From the NCBI GenBank assembly GCA_050633645.1, contig JBOEGX010000004.1, forward strand, positions 62,001 to 126,000: a stretch of 64,000 bases of DNA. The letters run 5' to 3'. The notes beneath the pieces are model-generated. The model saw only the letters and a list, made by a program, of their open reading frames with translations. It had not been told where the DNA came from and made no database searches. Every line of letters starts with the position of its first letter. The stretch's first letter is position 1. Source of the DNA: UBA1672 sp050633645. Lineage in GTDB: Bacteria > Pseudomonadota > Alphaproteobacteria > Micavibrionales > Micavibrionaceae. Shown in pieces: positions 18,201 to 27,377 of this stretch. Both the position numbers and the translations under genes were made by a program.

Positions 18201-18983
18201 ATGAGCATAAAAAAACCAACAATAGTAATATTCGATATGGACGGAACGGCGGTGCGGCATATAAACCCGCGCCTTTTACACATTCTCGAATTTTTAGACA
18301 GTGCTTGTTACAAAATTTCAAAAATATTTTCTTGGATTTTCAAACGCGGTGGTAAGGGTCGGATCGTCCCCACATGGCACGATCCCGAATGGCTCAACAA
18401 AAAGAAAAAACGCCCCAGCCTTCTCGTCCATCGTGCAATCCACCGCTTTCGTAGAAAACCCGTTGAACAAATCGTACAGCCCTGCCCTGGCCTTTATGAT
18501 GTTTTGACCTATCTTCAAAAACAAAAAATCCCAATGGCACTGGTCAGCAACGGCCTCGGCAAAGGCTATGGGCACGACATCCTTACAAAATTTGATTTAA
18601 ATGATTATTTCGAAACAACCGTATTTCGCGAGGATATTTCAAATTCAAAACCCCACCCAGAACCTATTCTTCTCGCCTTAAAACGCATGAATATCGAACC
18701 ATCAAAAGAGGACATCATTTGGTATTTAGGCGACCGCCATAAAGATGTAATCGCCGCTCTCGCCGCATCCAAAGTAATAAAGGGAAAAGTTATTCCTATC
18801 GCCGTCGCCTTTAACGCCGCCGTTGCTATTTTAGAGAAGAACCTCGGATCCGACCACATCATCATGTCCTACCATGATATGTATGACCAACTTATTCCAA
18901 TGTTCGAAGACATCGACGATGCAGGAGAGGTCATCAATAAAAAGGCAACAAGCGAAAACTATTGCACCGATAACGGCTCGTAA
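18201..18983 (+). CDS. HAD-superfamily hydrolase (phosphatase-like)
   Basis: The 260-aa product has the HAD motifs: motif I FDMDGTAVR (about residues 12-20, with the nucleophile Asp and the acid-base Asp), motif II ALVSNG (about 113-118), motif III Lys in SKPHPE, and motif IV WYLGDRHKD. A long basic helical cap or insertion (about 35-90, rich in Arg/Lys/Trp) is unusual for a plain phosphoglycolate phosphatase. The substrate is unknown. The last 25 bases overlap the 3' end of the convergent sppA. Confidence 0.85.
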   Translation: MSIKKPTIVIFDMDGTAVRHINPRLLHILEFLDSACYKISKIFSWIFKRGGKGRIVPTWHDPEWLNKKKKRPSLLVHRAIHRFRRKPVEQIVQPCPGLYDVLTYLQKQKIPMALVSNGLGKGYGHDILTKFDLNDYFETTVFREDISNSKPHPEPILLALKRMNIEPSKEDIIWYLGDRHKDVIAALAASKVIKGKVIPIAVAFNAAVAILEKNLGSDHIIMSYHDMYDQLIPMFEDIDDAGEVINKKATSENYCTDNGS

Positions 18984-20836
18984 ACACTTCCCATCGAGGA
19001 CTGCTTGACCACATTTAAATGGCTCAATACTGGACGTAATTGCGATATAAAATCGGCCTGTAAGCCAATAACTTCACCCGCACGCACCTGCCCCTCAAGC
19101 AATTCAATGATTTTTTCAACCGCGCTCAATGGCTTAGGCATAACCTGAACATTAATATCATTGCGCCCAGCCGCTCCAATTTGCATCGCGGCATAATCAA
19201 GCGCCTCATTCAATCCACCAAATTGATCAACAAGTCCAATTTCAATCGCGGATTTCCCCGACCAGACATGCCCACGCGCAATCTTTTCAACGTGCTCTGG
19301 CGACATATCACGCCCCTTCGCCACACGCGCTATAAACGAATCATAAATATTATCAAGCATCGCGTTCATGCGCTCCGCTTCACTTTCAGAAAACGGCGTA
19401 TTCATTGACCACATCCCTGAATTCTCTCCCCATTGAATGCGCGCCCAATTCACACCCAGCTTATCCCAAAGCCCCCCAAGCGATACCTTACCGCCCAAAA
19501 CACCAATAGAGCCTGTCAAAGTCAACGGCGACGCAATAATATAATCCGCATAAGCCGAAACCCAATATCCACCAGACGCCGCCGCCGAACCCATCGATAC
19601 AATAACAGGCTTACCCGCCTCGCGAACTTTTTCGACCGCGTGTAATATCGTTTCAGACGCAACGGGCGAACCACCAGGGCTATCAACACGCAAAACAACC
19701 GCCGCAATAGAACTATCTTTCGCCGCATCCATCAACGCTTCTGCAATTTTCTCTGCATGCGCATATCCATCATTCATCAGGCCAGCCGGCGCCCTCGAAA
19801 CCTCCCCTGACCCAACAATCGCTCCAACAACATAAACAAGTGCAACATTTGACTTAGAAGCATGCCCCCTTTTACCCTTATGATTCTCAACATAGTGAAC
19901 ATAACGGTCAAACTTCACATATTCCGCTAAATTTCCAACGTCCAAAATAATCTTATTTTCCAACTCATCTTTATAACCAAGAACATCAATCAACCCTTTA
20001 TCTTTCGCCTCATCAGCCAAAAATAAACCACGATCAACATAGGATTTAAATACATCCGCACTCACGCCCAAATCAACCGACAAATCCGCCGCTATAACAT
20101 CCGTAATATCATCAATTAATTGAGTCATAGATTCTTTATTCGCAGGCGATATTTCAGAATTCGTCAAGCTCTCATACGCACTCTTATATTCTTTTCTTTG
20201 AAAAAATTGTGGCTCAACCCCGACCATATCTAACGTATCTTTAAAGAACGGAATTTCCGCATTAACGCCCATAATTGCCAATGTTCCCATTGGCTGTAAC
20301 CACACTTCATCAAATGCAGAAATCAGGTAATACGCGCCCAATCCCGAATTATATGATGGCGCATAAATATATGTGAATTTACCACTTGTTTTAAAATCTT
20401 GAATAGCCGTGCGCAATTCTTGAATCTGGCTCAATGCATATCCGCCACCCGCATACTGCGCATAAATCCCTTTTACACGCGGGTCATCTTTGGCCGCATA
20501 TATCGCATTAATAAACGTCCGCAAGGTTTTAGGATTGTCACTAAACGCATCAACAACCCCTTCCTCAACAGGCAAATCACCCAATTTCCCATCAAGTTTC
20601 ATAAACAAAACCATATCGTTAGGAAGGGCTTGCTGCTGCTCTTGAAGAAATGGCGATAATGCACACATTGTCAAAACAGTAGAGAATAGAACCACCGCAC
20701 CAATTAACATGCATGTCTTTTTTATCGCAAGCCAAATAATTTTACCAAACTTCAATTTAAGCTTAGGCTTTTCAATCGCCTTAGGAACGGAAGAACTGAA
20801 AATATTTCGTTGCGATAACCACGGATTTTTCTTCAT
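18959..20836 (-). CDS. sppA: Signal peptide peptidase SppA, 67-kDa type
   Basis: SppA is an inner-membrane serine protease that degrades cleaved signal peptides. I chose the ATG at 20836 (625 aa); a GTG 4 codons upstream is possible. A membrane anchor lies near residues 30-55. Both tandem SppA/ClpP-like domains are present. The catalytic Lys is in KEYKSA (about K218) and the nucleophile Ser in SAAASGGYW (about S421), close to K209/S409 of E. coli. Its 3' end overlaps the convergent HAD gene by 25 bases. Confidence 0.95.
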   Translation of the reverse strand: MKKNPWLSQRNIFSSSVPKAIEKPKLKLKFGKIIWLAIKKTCMLIGAVVLFSTVLTMCALSPFLQEQQQALPNDMVLFMKLDGKLGDLPVEEGVVDAFSDNPKTLRTFINAIYAAKDDPRVKGIYAQYAGGGYALSQIQELRTAIQDFKTSGKFTYIYAPSYNSGLGAYYLISAFDEVWLQPMGTLAIMGVNAEIPFFKDTLDMVGVEPQFFQRKEYKSAYESLTNSEISPANKESMTQLIDDITDVIAADLSVDLGVSADVFKSYVDRGLFLADEAKDKGLIDVLGYKDELENKIILDVGNLAEYVKFDRYVHYVENHKGKRGHASKSNVALVYVVGAIVGSGEVSRAPAGLMNDGYAHAEKIAEALMDAAKDSSIAAVVLRVDSPGGSPVASETILHAVEKVREAGKPVIVSMGSAAASGGYWVSAYADYIIASPLTLTGSIGVLGGKVSLGGLWDKLGVNWARIQWGENSGMWSMNTPFSESEAERMNAMLDNIYDSFIARVAKGRDMSPEHVEKIARGHVWSGKSAIEIGLVDQFGGLNEALDYAAMQIGAAGRNDINVQVMPKPLSAVEKIIELLEGQVRAGEVIGLQADFISQLRPVLSHLNVVKQSSMGSVYEPLSVQ

Positions 20837-20933
20837 AGATAAATACACATATTCTTATTTCAGGTGAACTCAAGAACAATATAAAGCAAAGAACGAAAAT
20901 CAAAAGCTCTATTCATTTTTATTATTAATCTAC

Positions 20934-21236
20934 TTACTTCCTCGAATTTCTATACATCATATTTCGAGAACCTGTTCGACGATATGAACTATCCCCCTCA
21001 TCCGCAAGAAATAAATTTGATTTGTTAATTTCTACTTCAACTTCTTTTTTCTGAAAATAAACAATATCGCGGAACAAACGATTTCCATCTGAAAACGCCG
21101 TATCCTTAAAAAAATGGGAATAAATCAAAGGAGTAGAAACAACACCCAAAACAAGGCCAAACGAAAAAACCGCCACGCTCCAACGTTTTGAAGAAAATAA
21201 GTTTGTGCTTTTATTCTCTCGCTCCAAATTATTCAT
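20934..21236 (-). CDS. Hypothetical single-pass membrane protein, 100 aa
   Basis: It has one membrane segment (about residues 20-40, SVAVFSFGLVLGVVSTPLIY) after a polar N-terminus, then a charged tail with many Arg/Ser/Asn. No family is recognised. It starts 9 bases after the end of the upstream 70-aa gene, so the two are probably co-transcribed. Confidence 0.6.
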   Translation of the reverse strand: MNNLERENKSTNLFSSKRWSVAVFSFGLVLGVVSTPLIYSHFFKDTAFSDGNRLFRDIVYFQKKEVEVEINKSNLFLADEGDSSYRRTGSRNMMYRNSRK

Positions 21237-21245
21237 CTCTTATTT

Positions 21246-21458
21246 TTATATATTTAACGTGATTGTCACTTCATCAGATGATGTTTTTGATATTTTATAA
21301 TCTACCAAACCATGATTACGAAGCTTTTCCTCAACCTTAGCCAACGGACTGTACACTGTACTAACGGTATTCCCCCAAGCCACAGGCGTAAAAACTTCAC
21401 GCACCGTATCACGAACACCTTGGTGGTCTGAATGCTTGATATGACAAACGTCTTTCAT
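21246..21458 (-). CDS. Hypothetical small protein, 70 aa
   Basis: A strong ribosome-binding site (AAGGAG) precedes the ATG at 21458, which supports translation. The product has HIKHSDHQGVRDTVREVF at its start and an alternating beta-type end (SSDEVTITLNI). It has one Cys and no membrane segment. Function unknown. It probably forms a two-gene unit with the small membrane protein downstream. Confidence 0.65.
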   Translation of the reverse strand: MKDVCHIKHSDHQGVRDTVREVFTPVAWGNTVSTVYSPLAKVEEKLRNHGLVDYKISKTSSDEVTITLNI

Positions 21459-21508
21459 GTCAACTCCTTAAAACTCAATTCATATAGTATAGCGACACAA
21501 CGCAAAAA

Positions 21509-22600
21509 TTACAAACATTGTGCCTTATGGCGTAACCAATGATCCGCCAATACACACGCCATCATCGCCTCCACCACAGGAACGCCGCGAATTCCAACAC
21601 ATGGGTCATGTCGCCCCTTGGTCACAATATCGGTTTCATTTCCACCTGTATCAATCGTTTTACGCTCCGATAGAATAGAGCTTGTCGGCTTAAACCCAAC
21701 GCGCGCGATAATATCCTGACCGGAAGAAATACCTCCCAAAATACCACCTGCATGGTTAGAAAGAAAAACAGGCGCACCATTTTCATCAAGCCTTATTTCA
21801 TCGGCATTTTGTTCACCACCATAGGCCACCGCATCAAATCCATCGCCAATTTCAACGGCCTTAACCGCATTAATGCTCATCATCGCCTTGGCAATATCAG
21901 AATCGAGCTTATCATAAACTGGCGCGCCAAGCCCCGCAGGAATTCCGCTCACATGCACTTCAACCAACGCGCCAGCGCTCGATCCGCTTTTACGAACACC
22001 GTCCAAATATTTCGCCCAATCTTCCGCCGTTTTCGCATCTGGCGCAAAAAACGGGTTTTGGGATACCTGATCCCTATCCCATTGCTCTTTCGGGACTTGG
22101 ATTTTCTCTGTTCCCACCTGCACCACACAGGCACGAATTTTAACATCTTCACCAATTTGGTGCTCCAATACTTTACGCGCCACCGCACCTGCCGCAACAC
22201 GCATCGCAGTTTCCCGCGCCGATGATCGCCCGCCACCACGATAATCACGAATGCCATATTTATGGTGATAGGTATAATCCGCATGACCGGGGCGAAATTT
22301 GTCTTTAATATCACCATAATCCTTGGATTTTTGATCCGTATTATGAATAAGCAAGCCAATCGGCGTTCCTGTTGTCATGCCCTCGAAAACACCCGACAAT
22401 ATTTGCACCTCATCCGCCTCTTTACGCTGCGTTGTATGTCGAGATTGACCAGGCTTACGTTGATCAAGAAATTGTTGGATAAACGCCTCGTCCAATGGAA
22501 TACGCGCGGGCACCCCATCCACCACCGCACCAATTGCCGGCCCATGGCTCTCCCCAAAGGTTGTATACTGAAATAATGTTCCAAAACGATTACCCGACAT
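21509..22600 (-). CDS. aroC: Chorismate synthase
   Basis: AroC converts EPSP to chorismate, the last shared step of aromatic amino acid, folate and quinone synthesis, and needs reduced FMN. The 363-aa product has the family signatures GESHGPAIG near the N-terminus (about residues 12-20), GGGRSSARETAMR (about 125-137) and HAGGILGGISSGQ (about 284-296). Length is typical. It lies 2 bases after the membrane protein gene upstream on the same strand. Confidence 0.97.
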   Translation of the reverse strand: MSGNRFGTLFQYTTFGESHGPAIGAVVDGVPARIPLDEAFIQQFLDQRKPGQSRHTTQRKEADEVQILSGVFEGMTTGTPIGLLIHNTDQKSKDYGDIKDKFRPGHADYTYHHKYGIRDYRGGGRSSARETAMRVAAGAVARKVLEHQIGEDVKIRACVVQVGTEKIQVPKEQWDRDQVSQNPFFAPDAKTAEDWAKYLDGVRKSGSSAGALVEVHVSGIPAGLGAPVYDKLDSDIAKAMMSINAVKAVEIGDGFDAVAYGGEQNADEIRLDENGAPVFLSNHAGGILGGISSGQDIIARVGFKPTSSILSERKTIDTGGNETDIVTKGRHDPCVGIRGVPVVEAMMACVLADHWLRHKAQCL

Positions 22601-22602
22601 GA

Positions 22603-23043
22603 TTATTTAACCCAACTTTCAAACAAACAGCTAAAGCCTGAATCTTTAAAGAAAACAATAACTAAGCCTAAGAATGTAAAAAACATCATTATAGAAAATA
22701 TATAAAGCAAAAAAGCTAAAACTCTTGCTATTATAGAATAAACAGATAAATCGAGAGCATTACAAACGATTTTTATTTCATCATTCGTTACATTTGTCGA
22801 AACAGCCGATAATAAAAAAAAGAGAAAAAGACAAAAACACATTACCATTGGCAATAATAAAGAAAACTTAAGAAAGGGATCGCCTATATTAGATAAATAA
22901 TAAGAAAGGATAGCACCAGTAACAGCATAGCTAAACATCGTTAATTTAATAGCCAAATCCATGTAACCACGATGTAATGATACCTCATGTTCATAACGCT
23001 TCCATAAAAAAGCACGTTCAGATTCAGAAAGCTTACCCGACAT
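22603..23043 (-). CDS. Hypothetical membrane protein, 146 aa
   Basis: I chose the ATG at 23043 because AGAGG lies upstream; the longer frame would begin with TTG. Three to four hydrophobic helices (about residues 28-47, 55-80 and 100-135) make it an integral membrane protein with a polar N-terminal helix (SESERAFLWKRYEHEV). No family is recognised. The start overlaps the end of the thioesterase gene by 11 bases and the stop is 2 bases before aroC. Confidence 0.7.
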   Translation of the reverse strand: MSGKLSESERAFLWKRYEHEVSLHRGYMDLAIKLTMFSYAVTGAILSYYLSNIGDPFLKFSLLLPMVMCFCLFLFFLLSAVSTNVTNDEIKIVCNALDLSVYSIIARVLAFLLYIFSIMMFFTFLGLVIVFFKDSGFSCLFESWVK

Positions 23044-23497
23044 GAACAACCTCTTTCTGTGTACTTAATGTTCCGTGCTCAATAATCGCGACCGTTATCC
23101 GCGACATAGCAGAGCGCTTCCCCGTGGCCTCTTCTTCCATATCAATCTGCCAAACTTGTGTTCGACGACCAACATGTAATGGGCTGCATGTTCCAATCAC
23201 ATGCCCTTGCGTCACCGCGCGAATATGATTGCAATTAATCTCTAACCCCACCGCGCGACTTTGATCTGGGTCAATCGTCATCCACGCAGCAACACTGCCC
23301 AAAGTTTCCGCCAAAACACAGCTCGCCCCGCCGTGCAAAATGCCAAAGGGCTGCGTCGTACGATGATCCACAGGCATACGTCCTTTTATGAAATCGTCCC
23401 CAATCTCAATCATCTCCAACCCCAAATGCTCCCCCATATTGGTGGCACGCATTTTGTTCAGGAACTCAATATCGTAGCCTTTGAACCAAAGTGACAT
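23033..23497 (-). CDS. PaaI/HotDog-family thioesterase
   Basis: The 154-aa product has a single HotDog domain with QPFGILHGGASCVLAETLGS (about residues 49-68), including the HGG motif that binds the CoA thioester and the catalytic acidic residue. Such enzymes hydrolyse aromatic or fatty acyl-CoA, for example in menaquinone or phenylacetate metabolism. The substrate cannot be assigned. It has an AAGGT ribosome-binding site. It follows fabI on the same strand across the hairpin-rich gap 23498-23615. Confidence 0.85.
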   Translation of the reverse strand: MSLWFKGYDIEFLNKMRATNMGEHLGLEMIEIGDDFIKGRMPVDHRTTQPFGILHGGASCVLAETLGSVAAWMTIDPDQSRAVGLEINCNHIRAVTQGHVIGTCSPLHVGRRTQVWQIDMEEEATGKRSAMSRITVAIIEHGTLSTQKEVVHVG

Positions 23498-23521
23498 TTT
23501 TAAACCTTATAAATCATAAAG

Positions 23522-23602
23522 AAAACGGCGTTCAGGTGTGGTTAGGCAAATAAGCCGACGCGCACAAGAAATACACGAGGCGAAATTTAACAACGCCACA
23601 AC
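23522..23602 (-). repeat. Intergenic inverted-repeat element B between fabI and the thioesterase gene
   Basis: GGCGTT (23527-23532) and AACGCC (23592-23597) bound a segment with GACGCGCACAAGAA at 23557-23570. Read in the direction of fabI transcription, the last arm is followed by GTTTTC, so it may end the fabI transcript. The layout resembles the element near hemA (31702-31803): both start with GCGTTCA, contain GACG...GCACAAG and end with AACGCC or AACGCTG. Confidence 0.5.
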
Positions 23603-23615
23603 AAAACGACGGACG

Positions 23616-24464
23616 CTACGCCGCTTCACCCTTATCTTTCGGTACCATACTCGCAAGCAGTGCCGCCGTTTCTGCAACACTATCCACGGATAACATCCCA
23701 ACGGTGTGATACCCGCTATCCACATGAAGGATTTCACCCGTTACACCACTGCCGAGATCAGAAAGTAGGAACAAGCCCGAACGACCAACATCCTCAATCG
23801 TAACATTACGCTTCAATGGTGCGTTTAACTCATTCCATTTCAAGATAAAGCGGAAATCACCAATACCACTCGCCGCGAGCGTTTTAATCGGCCCTGCACT
23901 TATCGCATTGACGCGGATATTATCTTTACCAAGATCCGCCGCCAGATACTTAACCGAAGCTTCCAACGCCGCCTTCGCAACGCCCATCACGTTATAATGC
24001 GGCATCACTTGCTCCGCGCCATAATAAGTAAGCGTAAGCAACGACCCACCATCTTTCATTAACGGCACGGCGCGCTGCGCCACGGCGGTAAATGAATACA
24101 CAGAGATATCCATTGTACGCAAAAAGTTATCACGGCTCGTATTCAAATACATACCATCAAGCTCATTCTTATCGGAAAATGCAATCGCATGGACAACAAA
24201 ATCAATTTGCCCCCACTGCTTTTCAATCTCCGCAAACGCCGCATCAATGCTCTCACCATCCGTAACATCACATGGAATAAGTATATTTGCGCCGACCCTT
24301 TCGGCCAATGGCTTCACACGCTTCAACAACGCATCACCTTGATAGGTAAATGCAAGCTCCGCTCCATTTGCTGCGGCTGCCTCGGCAAGCCCCCAAGCAA
24401 TAGACCGATCATTCGCAACGCCCATTACCAGGCCACGTTTTCCTTTTAAAAAATCACTTTGCAT
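23616..24464 (-). CDS. fabI: Enoyl-[acyl-carrier-protein] reductase (NADH)
   Basis: FabI reduces trans-2-enoyl-ACP in the last step of each fatty acid elongation cycle. The 282-aa product has the nucleotide loop GVANDRSIAWGLAEAAAANG (about residues 15-34), the catalytic pair in YYGAEQVMPHYNVMGVAKAA (Tyr-x6-Tyr-x6-Lys) and ISAGPIKTLAASGI. Length is slightly above the usual 260 aa because of a longer C-terminal tail. It is the type targeted by triclosan in other bacteria. Confidence 0.96.
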   Translation of the reverse strand: MQSDFLKGKRGLVMGVANDRSIAWGLAEAAAANGAELAFTYQGDALLKRVKPLAERVGANILIPCDVTDGESIDAAFAEIEKQWGQIDFVVHAIAFSDKNELDGMYLNTSRDNFLRTMDISVYSFTAVAQRAVPLMKDGGSLLTLTYYGAEQVMPHYNVMGVAKAALEASVKYLAADLGKDNIRVNAISAGPIKTLAASGIGDFRFILKWNELNAPLKRNVTIEDVGRSGLFLLSDLGSGVTGEILHVDSGYHTVGMLSVDSVAETAALLASMVPKDKGEAA

Positions 24465-24654
24465 ATCTTATTCTTCTTTACTTTGATGACATATGAACAA
24501 CATGATATCCTACACATTTCAGACGCAACGTCTAGTGGATTAGGCCACAAATACTCACTAAAAAAAAATGCTTGGAAAATATCCTTATGAAACAGAATAA
24601 AATCTGTTAGAATCGTCCAACAAACCCGATAACATAGAATATGTAAGTCGCCAC

Positions 24655-26070
24655 ATGACAATAGATTATAACTCAGCAAAACATGCATGTAATGTCCTGA
24701 AACGGCAAATACAAAACGCGTATCCAGAACTTCAAATTCACTTTTTGCTACACGAAGAAGGCAAAAGATATCAAAAATATCTAAAGGAAAAAACACAAAT
24801 CCTCGGCCATCCTGCCGGCCATAATTTATGCAACCACCTCGATCAACCAGATCAAAAGGCGCTCCTACTTGCAAACAGGTCACGATATGCTTGCATTGCA
24901 CAAAAACGAAAGCCTGGTTTTCTAGGTTTTTCAAAACAAAACAGCTTTATCGGGCTGTGCCTATTAAATACCGATAGATCCGAAACCATTGAACAAATCA
25001 CCCATAATATCCGACATCTCGCATGGCATGCCATTGATGCATATTTAAATAATAAAGATAATATCACCATCAAAAATCCACAAAACATTGATACCAAACG
25101 CCAAAATCTTCATGCAGATATTTTTGCTAGCAGCCTCCAAATATTAGAAGGAAACGCTCAGGCAATTAACAATTTACTCAAAGATCGTATTCAAAAAACC
25201 ATCACAAAAGAAAAGGGGTTTTATGCCGAAGAATTCCCCTTCCCCATCTGTGTTGATACTCTGGAATTTTCAATTAAAAATAACATCCAACAATACAAAA
25301 AAGAAAAAAATACGATTAATGCCGCCATTAAAATTACAAATGATGTTGGAAAAACATTCGACGACACATCCCTTGAAAAATGGTATAGCTTCAGCCTCCC
25401 CGCCCAGGAAATGGCATGGCTAAATTACTCCCCCGAAAAAATACTGGGAGCGGCGCTTTACACAAGTGAAAACACATACACCCAATCAAACGCAGATATG
25501 GTAGCGGAAAAACTGGAAATAAGACCTCAAACCACAGCCTCCATCCCCGATTACAATCCCTTCGCAAATCAGGAGGTAAACATCCGCCTTCATAAAAAAC
25601 TTTGCGCCGAAAAATACGAAAAAATTGCCGCTAAAATTAAATCATGCACTGATTACAACTTACTCCTGCACATGGCGAAAAAAGAAAACGAAGCCCTTTT
25701 TGAAAAATCCTCCATCGGATGGTGCGCCAACGGTTTTGTAAAAGCGGCGGAAATCCTACAACACGAAACAGATGAAACCAAATACCACGAAGCAATGGAA
25801 TCCGCACGCAAAGAATTTGAGAAAGAAATCAACGAACTTGCATGGGACACATTAGAAAATTTTAGCAGAGAAATATTTTATCGCAAACGCATAGACAACA
25901 ATATAACCTTAGAAAACCTATGCTCTATCGCGCAAAAAGACGAGGAATATGGATCCATCCACTACGCATTAACACACACATCATCTATGCCCGAAGACTT
26001 TGAATTACTACCAGAGCATAAAATCCAAACTGCCCACCAAATCCCACAAAAAACATTGACCGAAGTTTAA
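24655..26070 (+). CDS. Hypothetical protein, 471 aa
   Basis: A large hydrophilic protein rich in Lys, Glu and Asn without signal peptide or clear membrane helix. It has several His (HDQPDQ-like and NIRHLAWHAIDAYLNN near residue 115) but no HExxH motif. It is helix-rich at the C-terminus, with EKEINELAWDTLENF. I recognise no family. It stands alone, divergent from fabI, and ends before a bidirectional terminator. It may be a lineage-specific protein. Confidence 0.65.
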   Translation: MTIDYNSAKHACNVLKRQIQNAYPELQIHFLLHEEGKRYQKYLKEKTQILGHPAGHNLCNHLDQPDQKALLLANRSRYACIAQKRKPGFLGFSKQNSFIGLCLLNTDRSETIEQITHNIRHLAWHAIDAYLNNKDNITIKNPQNIDTKRQNLHADIFASSLQILEGNAQAINNLLKDRIQKTITKEKGFYAEEFPFPICVDTLEFSIKNNIQQYKKEKNTINAAIKITNDVGKTFDDTSLEKWYSFSLPAQEMAWLNYSPEKILGAALYTSENTYTQSNADMVAEKLEIRPQTTASIPDYNPFANQEVNIRLHKKLCAEKYEKIAAKIKSCTDYNLLLHMAKKENEALFEKSSIGWCANGFVKAAEILQHETDETKYHEAMESARKEFEKEINELAWDTLENFSREIFYRKRIDNNITLENLCSIAQKDEEYGSIHYALTHTSSMPEDFELLPEHKIQTAHQIPQKTLTEV

Positions 26071-26081
26071 TAGCAAACACA

Positions 26082-26110
26082 AAAAAGGCCAGAAACAAAC
26101 TGGCCTTTAA
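26082..26110. terminator. Bidirectional terminator between the 471-aa gene and the lipoprotein gene
   Basis: AAGGCCAG and CTGGCCTT form an 8-bp stem around a 7-base AAACAAA loop, with A and T runs on either side. It can serve both convergent genes. Confidence 0.85.
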
Positions 26111-26135
26111 TTTAAGAAAATAAGAATTCAAATTC

Positions 26136-26612
26136 TTACTTCACAATTTCCCAACTACCATCGGGCTGGCGACAAGCCTGTCCATAAGCAGTCTCTTCCT
26201 GACCGCCAACATAGATTGTCTGCTGATACTCACGGCAATATTTACCACTAGAACTATAACCATCTTTTGTCGCGACAACCTGACCATGATTTCCGCTTTC
26301 TGGATTATTCCATGAAATCGGCTCACCCACCGGGGCATTATGCGCTTGATAAACCGCACCAGACATTTGCTGCTTATCCGCCGCATCTAAAGACTTACCA
26401 ATTTCGCTACCAAGGAACGCCCCAACAAGAGCACCCGCACCAGTCGCCCAAAGCTGACCACTACCGCCACCTACTTTAGACCCTAAAATCCCGCCGATCA
26501 ACGCGCCACCACCCGTACCAACAGCCTGTTTCGTACCTACGCCATTCATTGATTGACACGCCGTTAAACCAAATGATGCTAAGACCATCACACATAATGC
26601 TAATTTTTTCAT
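26136..26612 (-). CDS. Glycine-zipper outer-membrane lipoprotein, Rickettsia 17-kDa antigen family
   Basis: The signal peptide ends in the lipobox GLTAC (Cys19). A glycine-zipper segment (about residues 33-75, GGGALIGGILGSKVGGG and GAGALVGAFLGSEIGKSLD) follows, as in the 17-kDa surface antigen of Rickettsia and related lipoproteins. The C-terminal part has SGKYCREYQQT and YGQACRQPDGSWEI, with two Cys that may pair. An AAGGT ribosome-binding site precedes the ATG. Likely role: outer-membrane structural lipoprotein. Confidence 0.9.
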   Translation of the reverse strand: MKKLALCVMVLASFGLTACQSMNGVGTKQAVGTGGGALIGGILGSKVGGGSGQLWATGAGALVGAFLGSEIGKSLDAADKQQMSGAVYQAHNAPVGEPISWNNPESGNHGQVVATKDGYSSSGKYCREYQQTIYVGGQEETAYGQACRQPDGSWEIVK

Positions 26613-26721
26613 CCGCTATACCTTCGCTCGTGGATTGACAATATATTTAAGTTACGCAGTATATCTATTTACAAAATAGATTCATAGAGTGATACGCATA
26701 AAAAAATGAAAGCCTTCGAAA

Positions 26722-27318
26722 ATGAATAAAAAACATCCTGAAAACCCTGTTACTTTTTTTCAAGAGTGGCTGAACAAAGCCCGCGAAACAGAAATAAATG
26801 ACCCCGAAGCCATGGCTCTGGCCACATCCACAAAAGATGGGCATCCATCCGTCCGCATGGTTCTACTCAAACATATCGATAATAACGGCTTTAAATTTCA
26901 TACAAACGAACAAAGCCAGAAAGGATCGGAATTAGACCAAAACCCACATGCTGCGCTTTGCTTTCATTGGAAAACCCTGCGAAAACAAGTGCGCGTCGAG
27001 GGCATCATCAAAAAAGCATCCCAAACCGAGGCCGACGAATATTTTAAAAACCGCCCCTATGCGCGGCAAATCGGCGCATGGGCATCGGATCAATCACGCC
27101 CATTAGAAAGCCGTGAATTCCTCGAAAACAAAATCGCACAAATACAAAACCAATATCCCGAAGGATCAAAAGTCCCGCGCCCACCCTATTGGATAGGCTA
27201 CCGCGTCATCCCACAAAAAATGGAATTCTGGTGGGACAACCAAGACCGCCTACACGACCGCATTCTCTATACCCAAACATCATCGGGGCAATGGGAAATC
27301 AAACGCCTCTACCCTTGA
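26722..27318 (+). CDS. pdxH: Pyridoxamine 5'-phosphate oxidase
   Basis: PdxH oxidises pyridoxine or pyridoxamine phosphate to PLP using FMN. The 198-aa product has MALATSTKDGHPSVRMVLLK near the N-terminus (about residues 27-46), FHTNEQSQKG, and the C-terminal PPYWIGYRVIPQKMEFW with DRLHDR (about 152-183). PLP is the cofactor of 5-aminolevulinate synthase in this window. The gene ends just before htpG; the presumed htpG promoter overlaps its last codons. Confidence 0.95.
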   Translation: MNKKHPENPVTFFQEWLNKARETEINDPEAMALATSTKDGHPSVRMVLLKHIDNNGFKFHTNEQSQKGSELDQNPHAALCFHWKTLRKQVRVEGIIKKASQTEADEYFKNRPYARQIGAWASDQSRPLESREFLENKIAQIQNQYPEGSKVPRPPYWIGYRVIPQKMEFWWDNQDRLHDRILYTQTSSGQWEIKRLYP

Positions 27319-27341
27319 TTTTCAATAAATTTAAGCCCATA
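27314..27341 (+). promoter_or_regulatory. Candidate heat-shock (sigma-32) promoter of htpG
   Basis: CTTGATT (27314-27320) and GCCCAT (27335-27340), 14 bases apart, match the sigma-32 pattern CTTGAAA / CCCCAT. It overlaps the pdxH stop and lies 38 bases before the htpG ATG. HtpG belongs to this regulon in many proteobacteria. Confidence 0.5.
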
Positions 27342-27377
27342 ACTCTAACACTGAATAGAAAATAAGGATCACATCAC

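Noticed and set aside
22262..22576. 104-aa plus-strand ORF inside aroC
   Set aside because: aroC is certain here, and the ORF has no family match or start signal.
24446..24934. 162-aa minus-strand ORF across the start of the 471-aa gene
   Set aside because: It covers the fabI promoter region and the plus-strand gene, has Cys/Phe-rich random composition and no ribosome-binding site.
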